Shown in pieces: positions 8,868-18,378 of a DNA stretch of 64,000 nt. Origin of the DNA: Kiritimatiellota bacterium B12222 (lineage in GTDB: Bacteria > Verrucomicrobiota > Kiritimatiellia > SS1-B-03-39 > UBA6053); assembly GCA_029719485.1 (NCBI GenBank), contig CP120722.1, positions 1,178,001 through 1,242,000 on the forward strand. Reading direction: 5' to 3'. A program made the position numbers and the translations under genes. How positions within the stretch are numbered: position 1 is the first letter of the stretch; each line of letters begins with the position of its first letter. Under the pieces are notes generated by a model, which had not been told where the DNA came from, did not search any database, and worked only from the letters and a program-made list of their open reading frames with translations.

Positions 8868-9431
8868 ATTGCCAGCAAAATGAACAACCGCCGAAATTTC
8901 AACCGTACTCGGGAACCCGATATTCGTTATAATCGATATATTCGGGCGCGACAAGTGCGACTTATTGGACCAAACGGTGAGAACGGCGGGGTCGTGGATA
9001 CCCGCGATGCCCTACAAAAGGCAACAGAATTTGGATTGGATTTGGTGGAGATTTCCCCAAATGCAGAACCTCCCGTATGTCGGATCATGGATTACGGCAA
9101 ACATAAGTACGAGATCGATAAACGCAAAAAAGACGCGAAGAAAAAGCAGTCTGTGGTGAAAGTAAAAGAAGTGAAATTTCACGCCAATGTGGAAGAGCAC
9201 GATTATGCGACCAAAATGCGGCATGCCCGAGACTTTTTGGAAGATGGAAACCGGGTCAAATGTACCTTGTGGTTTCGTGGGCGTGAAAATACGCATACCG
9301 AAATTGGGTTTCAATTATATGCGCGTATTCAGGAAGAGCTTGCAGACATTGCCTTTGCAGAACAGCCCCCTAAACTTGCAGGTAAAAACTTGAGCATGTT
9401 GCTCAGCCCTGGCTCTAAGAAGAAAAAATAG
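8868..9431 (+). CDS. infC: Translation initiation factor IF-3, probable AUU start
   Basis: About 187 aa from ATT 8868 (183 aa from ATG 8880). Motifs typical of IF3 are present: IRARQVRLIGPNGENGGVV near the N-terminus, LDLVEISPNAEPPVCRIMDYGK, then a lysine-rich linker and the C-terminal domain. IF3 binds the 30S subunit and rejects non-AUG starts. In Escherichia coli infC itself starts with AUU, giving autoregulation; the AGGAG spacing here fits the same arrangement. The stop is just ahead of thrS, giving the classic infC-thrS order (thrS upstream in E. coli, downstream here). The family call is certain; the AUU start is a strong inference. Confidence 0.95.
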   Translation: MASKMNNRRNFNRTREPDIRYNRYIRARQVRLIGPNGENGGVVDTRDALQKATEFGLDLVEISPNAEPPVCRIMDYGKHKYEIDKRKKDAKKKQSVVKVKEVKFHANVEEHDYATKMRHARDFLEDGNRVKCTLWFRGRENTHTEIGFQLYARIQEELADIAFAEQPPKLAGKNLSMLLSPGSKKKK

Positions 9432-9445
9432 GATTGATTGAAATC

Positions 9446-11275
9446 ATGCAGGATGCACCCGTTGTAAAAGATGACCTTTATAAAATCCGTCACAGTTTGG
9501 CCCATGTAATGGCTCAGGCTGTTTTGGAAATGCGCCCGGATTCTAAATTAGGATTTGGGCCTCCCATTGATAATGGATTCTATTACGACTTCATCCTCAC
9601 GGAGCCTTTGGTCGATAAAGACTTTAAAGAGCTTGAAAAACGCATGCGCAAAATCATCAATCAGGATCAAGTTTTCGAAGAAGAAAACTTATCCTATGAG
9701 GATGCGATGGCGCGTTTGGATGACATGGGTGAGCCTTATAAAAAGGAATACGCACAGGAATTGTTTGATAAAAAAGGCATCGATTCCCTGCGTTTTTATC
9801 GCAATGGTCCTTTCTTGGACATGTGCGAAGGTCCTCATGTTCCCTCAACCAAAGCGATTCCTGCTGATGGGTTTAAAGTGCGTTCCTTGGCGGGAGCTTA
9901 CTGGCGCGGCGATAGTAACAATGTGATGATGACTCGTATTTATGCTTGGGCGTATCCTTCGAAAGAAGAGCTCAAAGATGCGATGAAAGCACATGAAGAA
10001 GCGTTGCGTCGTGATCATAAGAAACTCGGGAAAGAGTTGTCGTTATTCCGTATTGATGAGCAGGTCGGAAAAGGGTTACCCCTGTGGATGCCGAATGGGA
10101 CAGTAGTCCGGGATCAGCTGGAAGCCTATATGAAGGAACTTGAGTTCCGGGATGGATACAAGCGGGTCGCCACTCCGGTGCTGGCCAAGACGAAGTTATA
10201 TCACACGACCGGACATCTTCCTTATTATAAAGAGGGCATGTTCCCGTTTATGGAGTTCAAAGAAACGACCCGTGAGGGTGGTGAGATCCTAGAAGAATAT
10301 GTGATCAAACCCATGAACTGCCCCCATCATCATTTGATTTTCGGCGCAGAGAAACATAGTTACCGTGATCTACCTATCCGCTTGGCGGAATATGGAATGT
10401 GTCATCGTTACGAAGAATCCGGATCGCTTTCCGGCTTATTGCGGGTTCGTGGGATGTGCATGAATGATGCGCATATTTATTGTACTGAGGAACAGATCGA
10501 AGATGAGTTCCTGAAAGTCATGAAGATGCACGAAACCTTGTATAACAAACTCGGTATCAAAAATTATTACATGCGTTTGTCCACTTGGGATCCGGATGAT
10601 CCTAAAGGAAAACAAAAATATGTGGATAATCCTGAAGCTTGGGAACGTACTCAAAAGTTGGTGCGCAGTGCCATGGAGAAATCCGGATTACCCTTTATCG
10701 AAGTGAAAGGGGAAGCTGCATTTTACGGACCTAAAATTGACTTCCAATTCAAGACGGTTACCGGGCGTGAAGAAACGGCATCCACCAATCAATTGGATTT
10801 TGCGGTGCCCGAACGCATGAGTATCACGTACACGGATTCCAATAATGAAGAGCAGTATCCCTACGTCATTCACCGTGCACCGGCGGGAACACACGAACGT
10901 TTTGTGGCGTTCCTGATCGAACATTTTGCCGGCGCATTTCCGACCTGGTTATCGCCCCTGCAGGTGAAAATCATTACCGTAAATGACGAGTTTAACGACG
11001 CCGCTCAAAAATTGGTCGATGACTTACGTAATGAAATGGTAAGGGCTGAATTGGATTCCGGTCACGATACCATGGGTAAAAAAGTCCGTAATGCCATTAA
11101 AGCCAAGATTCCTCATGTGTTGGTGATCGGTCAGCAAGAAATTGATAATGGCACAGTGACGCACCGTCGTTATGGTTCTGAAGAGCAAAACACGCTGCCG
11201 TTTGCTGAGTTTAAAGCGGATATTTTACGGCGCATTCGCGACCGCGAATTGGATGCTGCTCGTATTCACGTGTAA
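9446..11275 (+). CDS. thrS: Threonyl-tRNA synthetase lacking the TGS domain
   Basis: 609 aa from ATG 9446 (an in-frame TTG at 9434 is an alternative). The editing domain begins almost at once (IRHSLAHVMAQAV, a HxxxH-type motif), then the class II core with YVIKPMNCPHHHLIF (zinc cysteine), RYEESGSLSGLLRVRGM and GAFYGPKIDFQF-like AAFYGPKIDFQF. The anticodon-binding domain closes it. E. coli ThrRS has about 60 additional N-terminal residues forming a TGS domain; here infC ends 14 nt upstream, so that domain cannot be encoded in frame. Co-transcribed with infC. Confidence 0.96.
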   Translation: MQDAPVVKDDLYKIRHSLAHVMAQAVLEMRPDSKLGFGPPIDNGFYYDFILTEPLVDKDFKELEKRMRKIINQDQVFEEENLSYEDAMARLDDMGEPYKKEYAQELFDKKGIDSLRFYRNGPFLDMCEGPHVPSTKAIPADGFKVRSLAGAYWRGDSNNVMMTRIYAWAYPSKEELKDAMKAHEEALRRDHKKLGKELSLFRIDEQVGKGLPLWMPNGTVVRDQLEAYMKELEFRDGYKRVATPVLAKTKLYHTTGHLPYYKEGMFPFMEFKETTREGGEILEEYVIKPMNCPHHHLIFGAEKHSYRDLPIRLAEYGMCHRYEESGSLSGLLRVRGMCMNDAHIYCTEEQIEDEFLKVMKMHETLYNKLGIKNYYMRLSTWDPDDPKGKQKYVDNPEAWERTQKLVRSAMEKSGLPFIEVKGEAAFYGPKIDFQFKTVTGREETASTNQLDFAVPERMSITYTDSNNEEQYPYVIHRAPAGTHERFVAFLIEHFAGAFPTWLSPLQVKIITVNDEFNDAAQKLVDDLRNEMVRAELDSGHDTMGKKVRNAIKAKIPHVLVIGQQEIDNGTVTHRRYGSEEQNTLPFAEFKADILRRIRDRELDAARIHV

Positions 11276-11443
11276 GACCTGTGCGTACGTGCGTTCCGCG
11301 TACGAGTGTGTGGTGAGGACTGCAGTAGCGGGGTAGTTTTTTTCTTAGGTCGTGGTTTGCTTTAGCGGCGTGGCCACTAAAGATCACAGACATGAATCAT
11401 GCCTACGCCTACGGCGTACAAGTTCGACAGACAAGTGTCTGTG

Positions 11444-12568
11444 TTACCGCTGGTGGAAGAATACAGAGAAAGAGTCCAGGACTTGAATGCGACAGAGGGG
11501 GTCTTCGAGAACGTCGGACATGTCGCGGAGCACTTGTACTACCCGGTCGGAAATGCTGGTGGGTACACAGATAATTCCCCGCTCACGGGCACCGATACCA
11601 CCCTCTAAATCACTGGCGCTGAGGCAACGCACGCGTTCGGTAGTGGCTCCGCCAGCGCCTGCGTCCATGGCGGCGAGCACGAAGTCATCCGCTTTTCCTT
11701 CTGAGCAGACCAACGTAACTTCCGCATACCTGCGGCGGGTGATGAAGCGGGCGTCTCGTTTTTGTTCTTCGAGATCTGCAAAACGTTTCCGCCAACCCGT
11801 CCCTTTTTTAATTTCATCCATGGCCGCAATTAATTGTTCCATACTGGCGGCATGTTCCTGTTGACCAATTCGCAATAAGGGATCGACAATGCCGGCGGCG
11901 ATGGGGGTTTGGTAGAGGAAACCGCCACCGGAGCGGTCCATGCGGGCATTTTCAATGAGCAGGCGTTGAATCCCCGCCGCATCTTGAGAGGGAACCATGA
12001 GTTGGATCATTTCTTTTTCAGGGGGAATGGTGATGCGGAGCAATCCCAGTTGATCGCGGAGTCCTGTTCCAAACCCTCGGGTGACGATGGGAACACATGC
12101 ACCTAAACGGAGGGCCGTTTCGGTGACGCGTTCGCCGCCTCCCACTTTGGAAAGAATGCCATTGATGAGGGTGTAATCCCGAAAAGCTGTGGTTTCTTGG
12201 CAGGGATCTGCTTGAATGATCGGAGGTTCGAGTTGGCTGTATTCGATTATGTCTTGAGCATAGACACAGCCCCGTCCAGGTGTTTGGAGTTCGAGGGTTT
12301 GAGTGAGGGTCTCGATGACTTGCAGTGCGGAGTCTCTGGGAACCGTGGTCCGAAAAAGCTCTATGGGGCTGTTCTCGAGTTCGACGTGTTGACCGGGCAG
12401 CCCCCATGCGCGGGGGCGGATGCGCTGACGAACAGAACGGGCATTCTCAACCAGTACGGTATGTGCCCCGAGAGTGATGAGGCATTCGGCAACTTGGGCG
12501 CCGAGTTCGGGATGTACAGCGCAGGTGATGCGGGTAACTTTCGTGGAGGTGTTGACTTCGTTATTCAT
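11444..12568 (-). CDS. Multi-domain PII-like protein partnered with DUF1538 membrane protein
   Basis: 374 aa from ATG 12568, chosen because GGAGG lies 6 nt upstream. Three successive alpha/beta units of about 100-120 residues resemble PII (GlnB-like) ferredoxin folds: one ending GRGCVYAQDI, a second with TRGFGTGLRDQLGLL, a region in the place of the PII T-loop, ending GGGFLYQTPI, and a third starting YAEVTLVCSEGKADDF. PII-type domains usually bind nucleotides and regulate a neighbouring transporter. The start overlaps the end of the DUF1538 gene by 8 nt, so translation is coupled and a direct partnership is likely. Domain assignment is by pattern, not by search. Confidence 0.65.
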   Translation of the reverse strand: MNNEVNTSTKVTRITCAVHPELGAQVAECLITLGAHTVLVENARSVRQRIRPRAWGLPGQHVELENSPIELFRTTVPRDSALQVIETLTQTLELQTPGRGCVYAQDIIEYSQLEPPIIQADPCQETTAFRDYTLINGILSKVGGGERVTETALRLGACVPIVTRGFGTGLRDQLGLLRITIPPEKEMIQLMVPSQDAAGIQRLLIENARMDRSGGGFLYQTPIAAGIVDPLLRIGQQEHAASMEQLIAAMDEIKKGTGWRKRFADLEEQKRDARFITRRRYAEVTLVCSEGKADDFVLAAMDAGAGGATTERVRCLSASDLEGGIGARERGIICVPTSISDRVVQVLRDMSDVLEDPLCRIQVLDSFSVFFHQR

Positions 12569-14504
12569 CTTCATCCTCCACATCGGCTTCCCGAATCCGT
12601 TTTTTCTGACGTGAGCGCACCACTAATCCAAAAATGAGTACGGTGACGATGGGATAGGCTGAAGCCATGGCCAGAAGGCCGAAACCGTCAGAAACATTCA
12701 GTTCTCCACCGATGCCTAGCCCCATCGCCAATACCAGGGGAACGGTGATGCCCCCTGTGGTCACGCCGCCACAGTCCCAGGCGATGCCGGCAAAATCTTC
12801 TTCGCTAAAATAGGTGAGGGGAAGCAAAATCAAGTAAGGAGGGAGAATCAACCAAAAGGTAGGAATGTCGTAGAGCAGTCGCGCTACGCCCACCATCAGG
12901 CCTGTTCCTACCCCTAATGACACGGCGAGAACAACGTTTTTGCTGCGGATGGTGCCCACGCTTACCTCTTCCACCGTACGACCCAAAGCGCTTAATGCAG
13001 GTTCGGCCAAGGTGGATCCGTAGCCTAACCCAAAGGCGAAAAGAAAGACCAATCCTATGCCGGCGATGGTTAATTCAGGTCCGAAGAGCGGTTTACTTTT
13101 GAGGATGTGCTCGTAACTGGCGGTGCTGGCATCGAAGCGTTGAGGGTCAAAACTTTCAACTTGAGGGGTGCCATGTTTGTCTTGGAAATAGAAAAATTGG
13201 GTTGAAGATCCGTCGGGAGCAAAGGCTGTTCTTACCTCATCGAGAGAGAACGGACTCAAGATGACGCGCCCTTCTATTTTAGCGACACTGCTAAAAACCC
13301 TGGGGAGAGGGCGCCCTACCTGGTCTCCTAAAGGAGCTAATCCTGTTTGGATACCTGTGGTGAGTAGAGCCATGCCTACGATAGCCAGTCCGATGCCCAA
13401 TACCACTTCGTCCATATGACGGAGTCGATCCCGCAACATCCATAATACGGCCAGCAGGAGGGCGGTGAGAGGGAGTACGGCTCGAAGAGCGAGCAGACTT
13501 TCCTGTCGGATGATTTCAGAAATGGGGCGTAGGCTATCTGTGATACTCGATGTCAGCTCTCCCATGCGTTGGTCAGGAAACCAGGCACGGGCATCCTCTC
13601 CAGCCATGCGCAGAGCGTGTTGGTGCATGGCGTTTTCATCTTCAAACAGGCTAAGGGCCTGTTGGAGATGTTCGGTATTGAAAAATTCAGCACCTGAGGC
13701 CGGGGAGGGCATGTCGGTGTTTAAAATCAGACCGAGGGTGAGCACGGCCAAAACGGGGAAAGCGGAGGCGAGCATGATGATGCCGAAACCGCCTGCGGCA
13801 TCTTCTTGTTTACCTGATGCGCGCGAGACGCCAATACCCAGAGCCAGTACGAGGGGGACGGTGACGGCGCCAGTGGTAACCGCACCTGCATCCCAAGCCA
13901 AACCCAGGATAGATTGCAAATTTTCATCCATCGCGCAGTAGCCCGAAATGAGCAATAAAAGAGGGATGAGGATAAAAATAAATGGTTTGATCGAGAGTCC
14001 ATAAAAAAAGCGGACCATTCCAAACGCGACCGCGACGCCTACACCGATGGCCACGGCCGCCACCAAGGCAAGTGCATTTTGGTTGAGCATGGAAAAGAGC
14101 AGAGGAGATCCCCAAGCCGTAACGGTACTGCCGGCCGCGCGCAAAGAAGCCATGGCGGGTTCGGCAAATGTTGAACCCATGCCGAGCAGTAATCCAAAGA
14201 CGACAATCACTAAAATACCACAGCGTCGAGGGAGTTGAACTCCAACGCGTTCACCAACGGGCATCAATCCTAGAATCAGTCCCTCTAAAAAGAAGGCGAG
14301 TCCTAAGACGACCATGGAGATGCCTCCTGCAACGCGAAGCGCATGCGCAGGGGTGGATCCTAAGACTAAAATTTGAAATCCGACCAAATAGAGCAAGATG
14401 AAGGAGACGGATTTCAGTTGGTCCAAGATCCGGCTTTTTGCATAATCTCCTACCATCACCACAGCGGTGCGAAAGGGGATTTTGATACGGGAAGAAGAGG
14501 ACAT
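12561..14504 (-). CDS. Duplicated DUF1538 integral membrane protein
   Basis: 647 aa, largely hydrophobic with probably 12 or more membrane segments. It is an internal duplication: the first half carries GMGSTFAEPAMASL and LAWDAGAVTTGAVTVPLVLA, and the second GYGSTLAEPALSAL and IAWDCGGVTTGGITVPLVLA. A region of about 110 residues around 265-375 connects the halves. DUF1538 proteins are thought to be transporters, but no substrate is established to my knowledge. A PII-like gene overlaps its 3' end, which suggests regulated transport, perhaps of an ion or a small nutrient. The N-terminus begins in a polar stretch, so it is not a signal peptide. Confidence 0.8.
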   Translation of the reverse strand: MSSSSRIKIPFRTAVVMVGDYAKSRILDQLKSVSFILLYLVGFQILVLGSTPAHALRVAGGISMVVLGLAFFLEGLILGLMPVGERVGVQLPRRCGILVIVVFGLLLGMGSTFAEPAMASLRAAGSTVTAWGSPLLFSMLNQNALALVAAVAIGVGVAVAFGMVRFFYGLSIKPFIFILIPLLLLISGYCAMDENLQSILGLAWDAGAVTTGAVTVPLVLALGIGVSRASGKQEDAAGGFGIIMLASAFPVLAVLTLGLILNTDMPSPASGAEFFNTEHLQQALSLFEDENAMHQHALRMAGEDARAWFPDQRMGELTSSITDSLRPISEIIRQESLLALRAVLPLTALLLAVLWMLRDRLRHMDEVVLGIGLAIVGMALLTTGIQTGLAPLGDQVGRPLPRVFSSVAKIEGRVILSPFSLDEVRTAFAPDGSSTQFFYFQDKHGTPQVESFDPQRFDASTASYEHILKSKPLFGPELTIAGIGLVFLFAFGLGYGSTLAEPALSALGRTVEEVSVGTIRSKNVVLAVSLGVGTGLMVGVARLLYDIPTFWLILPPYLILLPLTYFSEEDFAGIAWDCGGVTTGGITVPLVLAMGLGIGGELNVSDGFGLLAMASAYPIVTVLIFGLVVRSRQKKRIREADVEDEDE

Positions 14505-14684
14505 ACGTTGTATTTAGCAGGTCTGTAAAGCTGTTGAAACAATTTCTATACGAAAAGTAGTTTGCCCCCTTATTTTTTCCGCGGAGAACAGGGGGAGGAT
14601 TTTAGGTTCCGGGCACATGAGACCCTCATGGATTTTATTTCAAAGGGTATTGATTTTTAAAACTTTATAACGCAAAGCTTTGTT

Positions 14685-15587
14685 ATGTTTGAGAGTTTGA
14701 CGATTGTGTATCTGGTGTTTGTGATGGTGCTTCCTTTTTTTGCCATGTTATCTCCTGCTACTGGAGGGGTGAAAAAAGGTTGGCGTGCTTTTGCGGGGAT
14801 CCTCTTTTTGGTCGTTCTTCCTCTGTTGGTTTTTGGATTTAGTGGGCTGGTCATACCCGATTCTAAAGCGGCCTGTGGCGTGCCGGGTTGGATTGCTGCG
14901 ATGCATGTCGGCAAGTATGCCTTATCGCCATTCGTGTTGTGGGCGGTAGTTGCGTACTGTCGGCATTTGGATTTTCCGCCAGAGGGGCCTTATCCTCGTT
15001 GGGTGATTTTAGGGCTGAGTCATGGCGCAGGGATTGCGGGCGTGTGTAGTCTGTTTGGATTGATCGTTTATGAAAGCATTTGGTTGTTTCCGCTTTTGAT
15101 TTGCGTGCCCATATACACTGCGATTGGATACTTTTGTACGGCTGTTCATTGTTTTAAGCGTAATCGTATTTCGCCACTTCGCTTGTTGATTCATCTGGTG
15201 ATGGAGATTCCCTTTTGGTGGGTTGCCATGGAGTGGAGTCAAAAGATTTACGAAAATCTTCCTGATGAAAGTACAGATTGTTTTGTCGTTACGGCCGCCT
15301 CCAAGGGGCACCCTCAATGGGTAGGTCCTTTTACGGCATATCATCAGTCGGGACGAACCCGGGTGATGAATCGTCAACTTCATACTTTTAGGGAGTTTGA
15401 AGCGTTATGGTGCTTGAGAGGGCCTCGATCCCACAAATGGTTTCGAAAGATTTATAATGTTATCGGTCCACGAATTGCGGCACGTATTCAAAATCCATTT
15501 TGGGCGGATGTGGTCTTTGGTTGCTTGAAGCCGATCGAATGGCTGCTGAGGTTTTGTTTAAAGGCAAAGGGGCTTTACGTGCGGTAA
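14685..15587 (+). CDS. DUF6688-like membrane protein
   Basis: 300 aa. About five hydrophobic segments lie in residues 1-190. A cytoplasmic-type C-terminal part contains CFVVTAASKGHPQW, then NRQLHTFREFEALW and RSHKWFRKIYNVIGPRIAARI, ending in KPIEWLLRF. The Cys-V-V-T-A-A motif followed by a NRQL..FR.FE..W pattern is what I recall for DUF6688; function unknown. There is no obvious Shine-Dalgarno sequence before ATG 14685. It stands alone between DUF1538 (divergent) and leuS (same direction, 96-nt gap). Confidence 0.55.
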   Translation: MFESLTIVYLVFVMVLPFFAMLSPATGGVKKGWRAFAGILFLVVLPLLVFGFSGLVIPDSKAACGVPGWIAAMHVGKYALSPFVLWAVVAYCRHLDFPPEGPYPRWVILGLSHGAGIAGVCSLFGLIVYESIWLFPLLICVPIYTAIGYFCTAVHCFKRNRISPLRLLIHLVMEIPFWWVAMEWSQKIYENLPDESTDCFVVTAASKGHPQWVGPFTAYHQSGRTRVMNRQLHTFREFEALWCLRGPRSHKWFRKIYNVIGPRIAARIQNPFWADVVFGCLKPIEWLLRFCLKAKGLYVR

Positions 15588-15683
15588 TTTTCGGGTGTTC
15601 TCTGCCGATAAAGCGATTGAAAACTTGATTTTCGGGGCTGAAAAGCGCATGGAAGAGCCCGATTTTAACCTGTAGGTGTTTTT

Positions 15684-18263
15684 ATGTCCCATTATCCTTT
15701 TTCAGAAATTGAACCCAAATGGCAACGTCATTGGTCAGAGCAACAAACCTTCCGCACGCCGGATGAGATTGATACCTCTAAACCCAAATACTACGTTTTG
15801 GATATGTTTCCCTATCCGTCGGGCGATGGATTGCATGTGGGGCATCCTGAGGGTTATACCGCCACGGATATTTTGGCGCGGTACAAACGGATGAAAGGCT
15901 TTAACGTTTTACATCCCATGGGCTGGGATGCCTTTGGTTTACCTGCGGAGCAATATGCGTTGCAAACGGGAACGCATCCTGAGGTGACCACGAAAAAGAA
16001 TATAGATCGGTTTCGTGAGCAATTGCAGTCTTTAGGATTTTCCTATGATTGGCAGCGTGAAATCTCCACGACCGATCCTGATTACTTTAAATGGACGCAG
16101 TGGATCTTTCTGAAGCTGTTTGAAAAAGACTTGGCCTATGAAGCGGAAGCTCCGGTGAACTGGTGCCCTGAATTGGGGACGGTGTTGTCGAACGAAGAGG
16201 TGGTGAATGGGAAATCCGAGCGGGGGAATCATCCGGTGGTGCGTAAGCCCATGCGTCAGTGGATGTTGAAAATCACGGCTTATGCCGAACGGTTGATCGA
16301 TGATTTGGAGTTGGTGGACTGGCCGGATAGCATTAAAGAAATGCAGAAGAACTGGATTGGGAAATCTGAAGGGGCTGAAGTTGATTTTGCGGTGGCGGGG
16401 CAAAATGCTGCATTGCGGGTGTATACCACGCGTCCGGATACCTTGTTTGGTGCGACTTACATGGTGGTGGCGCCTGAGCATCCTTTGTTGGAGCAATTGG
16501 TGACAGACGAAACGCGTGACGCGGTTGAGGCCTACAAAACAGCTGCTGCCAACAAATCTGATTTGGAGCGTACCGAATTGGCCAAAGGCAAAAGTGGGGT
16601 GTTTACCGGAAGCTATGCGATTAATCCTGTGAATGGTCAGCAGATTCCCATTTGGACATCGGACTATGTATTGATTTCTTACGGGACCGGCGCGATTATG
16701 GCGGTGCCTGCACATGATGAACGCGATTACGAATTTGCGAAAACTTTTGATTTGCCGATTATCGAAGTGATTTCCGGTGGAAATATCGAAGAAGAAGCTT
16801 TCACGGGCAATGGTGTATTGGTGAATTCTGCGAATGATGAGATTTCGTTAGACGGCATGGAAGTGGCTGAATCTAAAGCGGCGATCACCGCGTGGTTGGA
16901 AGAGAAAAAAGTGGGAGCAGGAAAGGTAAATTACAAATTGCGGGACTGGCTGTTTAGCCGTCAACGCTATTGGGGTGAACCTTTTCCTTTGACCCATGTA
17001 GATGGCAAAGTGGTGCCGGTATCGGAAAGTTTGCTGCCGTTGATGCCACCGATCGTGGATGAATACAAACCCAGCCCCGATGGTGATCCACCCTTTGCCC
17101 GTAATCAGGAGTGGGTAAATACCACAGATCCGGAAACGGGAAAACCTGCGCGTCGCGAATGTAACACCATGCCCCAATGGGCGGGCAGTTGCTGGTATTT
17201 CTTGCGTTATATTGACCCCAGTAACAACGAAGCCCTGGTGGATCCCGAAAAAGAAAAATACTGGATGCCAGTCGATTTGTATGTGGGTGGCGCGGAACAC
17301 GCTGTTTTGCATTTGCTCTACGCCCGTTTCTGGCACAAAGTGCTGTTTGATTGCGGCGTGGTGAGTCATCCTGAACCTTTCCATCGCTTGGTGAATCAGG
17401 GTATGATCCTCGGGGATATGGAATACACCTTGTATCGAAATGCGGACGGAAAGGTCGTGAGTGAATCCGAAGTGAAGAATCGCGAAGATGAATTTACGGC
17501 CGAACGCATACCTGAAGCGGATGCGGTGAAAAAAGGTGAAAGCTTTGTTTGGAAAGAAGACCATACGATTCGTCTGCGTGCGAAAGCGAATAAGATGTCG
17601 AAGAGCCGTGGCAATGTGATCAATCCCGATGATGTGGTCAAACAATACGGTGCGGACTCCTTACGTTTATACGAAATGTTTATGGGTCCCTTGGAGCAGG
17701 TAAAACCATGGTCCATGAAAGGGGTGGAAGGGGTGTTCCGCTTCTTAAATAAAGTTTGGCGGATGTTTGAAATTCCTTTGACCGACGAAGCTTGCGATAA
17801 AGATCAGGCGCGATTGTTGCATGGATTGATCAAAAAAGTCACCGAAGATATCGAAGGCTTGCGCTTCAACACTGCGATTGCCGGCATGATGGAATTTGTG
17901 AATGCCGCGGGAAAATGGAAGGCTTTACCTCAAGAAGCTGCGGAAGCATTTGTATTAGTTTTGAATCCTTTTGCACCACATATGGCGGAAGAGTTATGGG
18001 CGAAAATGGGTAAAACCGAGGCACTTTCTTATGTGGAATGGCCTGCATTTGATGCGGCGGCTTTGGTGGAAGACGAAGTTGAAATCTTGGTGCAGATCAA
18101 AGGGAAGCCTGTCGCGCGGATGAACGCGTCGCCTGCGGCGACGGCTGATGAGTTGATTGCGATGGCGAAAGCTATACCTGAAGTTGCATCCGCGATTGAA
18201 GGCAAACGATTGGTGAAGGAGATTGCCGTGCCGGGTCGCTTGGTGAATCTGGTGGCGGTGTAA
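15684..18263 (+). CDS. leuS: Leucyl-tRNA synthetase
   Basis: 859 aa, the usual length. The class I HIGH-type motif is [20 protein letters not shown] near residues 42-61 and KMSKS occurs in [14 protein letters not shown]. The CP1 editing insertion ([20 protein letters not shown], with [12 protein letters not shown]) is present, so the enzyme should proofread mischarged tRNA-Leu. An AGG lies 9 nt before the ATG. Its TAA stop codon lies inside the terminal repeat of the downstream REP element. Confidence 0.97.
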   Translation: MSHYPFSEIEPKWQRHWSEQQTFRTPDEIDTSKPKYYVLDMFPYPSGDGLHVGHPEGYTATDILARYKRMKGFNVLHPMGWDAFGLPAEQYALQTGTHPEVTTKKNIDRFREQLQSLGFSYDWQREISTTDPDYFKWTQWIFLKLFEKDLAYEAEAPVNWCPELGTVLSNEEVVNGKSERGNHPVVRKPMRQWMLKITAYAERLIDDLELVDWPDSIKEMQKNWIGKSEGAEVDFAVAGQNAALRVYTTRPDTLFGATYMVVAPEHPLLEQLVTDETRDAVEAYKTAAANKSDLERTELAKGKSGVFTGSYAINPVNGQQIPIWTSDYVLISYGTGAIMAVPAHDERDYEFAKTFDLPIIEVISGGNIEEEAFTGNGVLVNSANDEISLDGMEVAESKAAITAWLEEKKVGAGKVNYKLRDWLFSRQRYWGEPFPLTHVDGKVVPVSESLLPLMPPIVDEYKPSPDGDPPFARNQEWVNTTDPETGKPARRECNTMPQWAGSCWYFLRYIDPSNNEALVDPEKEKYWMPVDLYVGGAEHAVLHLLYARFWHKVLFDCGVVSHPEPFHRLVNQGMILGDMEYTLYRNADGKVVSESEVKNREDEFTAERIPEADAVKKGESFVWKEDHTIRLRAKANKMSKSRGNVINPDDVVKQYGADSLRLYEMFMGPLEQVKPWSMKGVEGVFRFLNKVWRMFEIPLTDEACDKDQARLLHGLIKKVTEDIEGLRFNTAIAGMMEFVNAAGKWKALPQEAAEAFVLVLNPFAPHMAEELWAKMGKTEALSYVEWPAFDAAALVEDEVEILVQIKGKPVARMNASPAATADELIAMAKAIPEVASAIEGKRLVKEIAVPGRLVNLVAV

Positions 18264-18360
18264 CTCAGGCATTCCTTCCTGAAGGAGTTGAGGCTTTCAG
18301 CCTTCTTTTTCAGAGCAAGGCTGAAAGCCTCGGTTCCTTCAGACTGAAAGTCTGAGTTAC
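18260..18360 (+). repeat. REP-like palindromic element, copy A
   Basis: A 101-bp element bounded by GTAACTCAG at the left and CTGAGTTAC at the right. Inside are CCTGAAGGA paired with TTCCTTCAG, and an inner perfect 15-bp stem GAGGCTTTCAGCCTT / AAGGCTGAAAGCCTC with a 12-nt loop. GGAG sits just before the inner hairpin, like the conserved tetranucleotide of REP elements. Two further copies lie at 19297-20593 (interrupted by an IS110) and 21232-21338. Confidence 0.9.
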
Positions 18361-18378
18361 TCTATCCAGAAAACCAAA

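Noticed and set aside
16848-17645. 265-aa ORF on the minus strand inside leuS
   Set aside because: Antisense to a certain essential gene with normal codon structure; a shadow frame.
18260-18360. REP hairpin as leuS terminator
   Set aside because: The hairpin is long but no T-tract follows the stem; the repeat is shared by unrelated loci, so it is a mobile repeat rather than a dedicated terminator.
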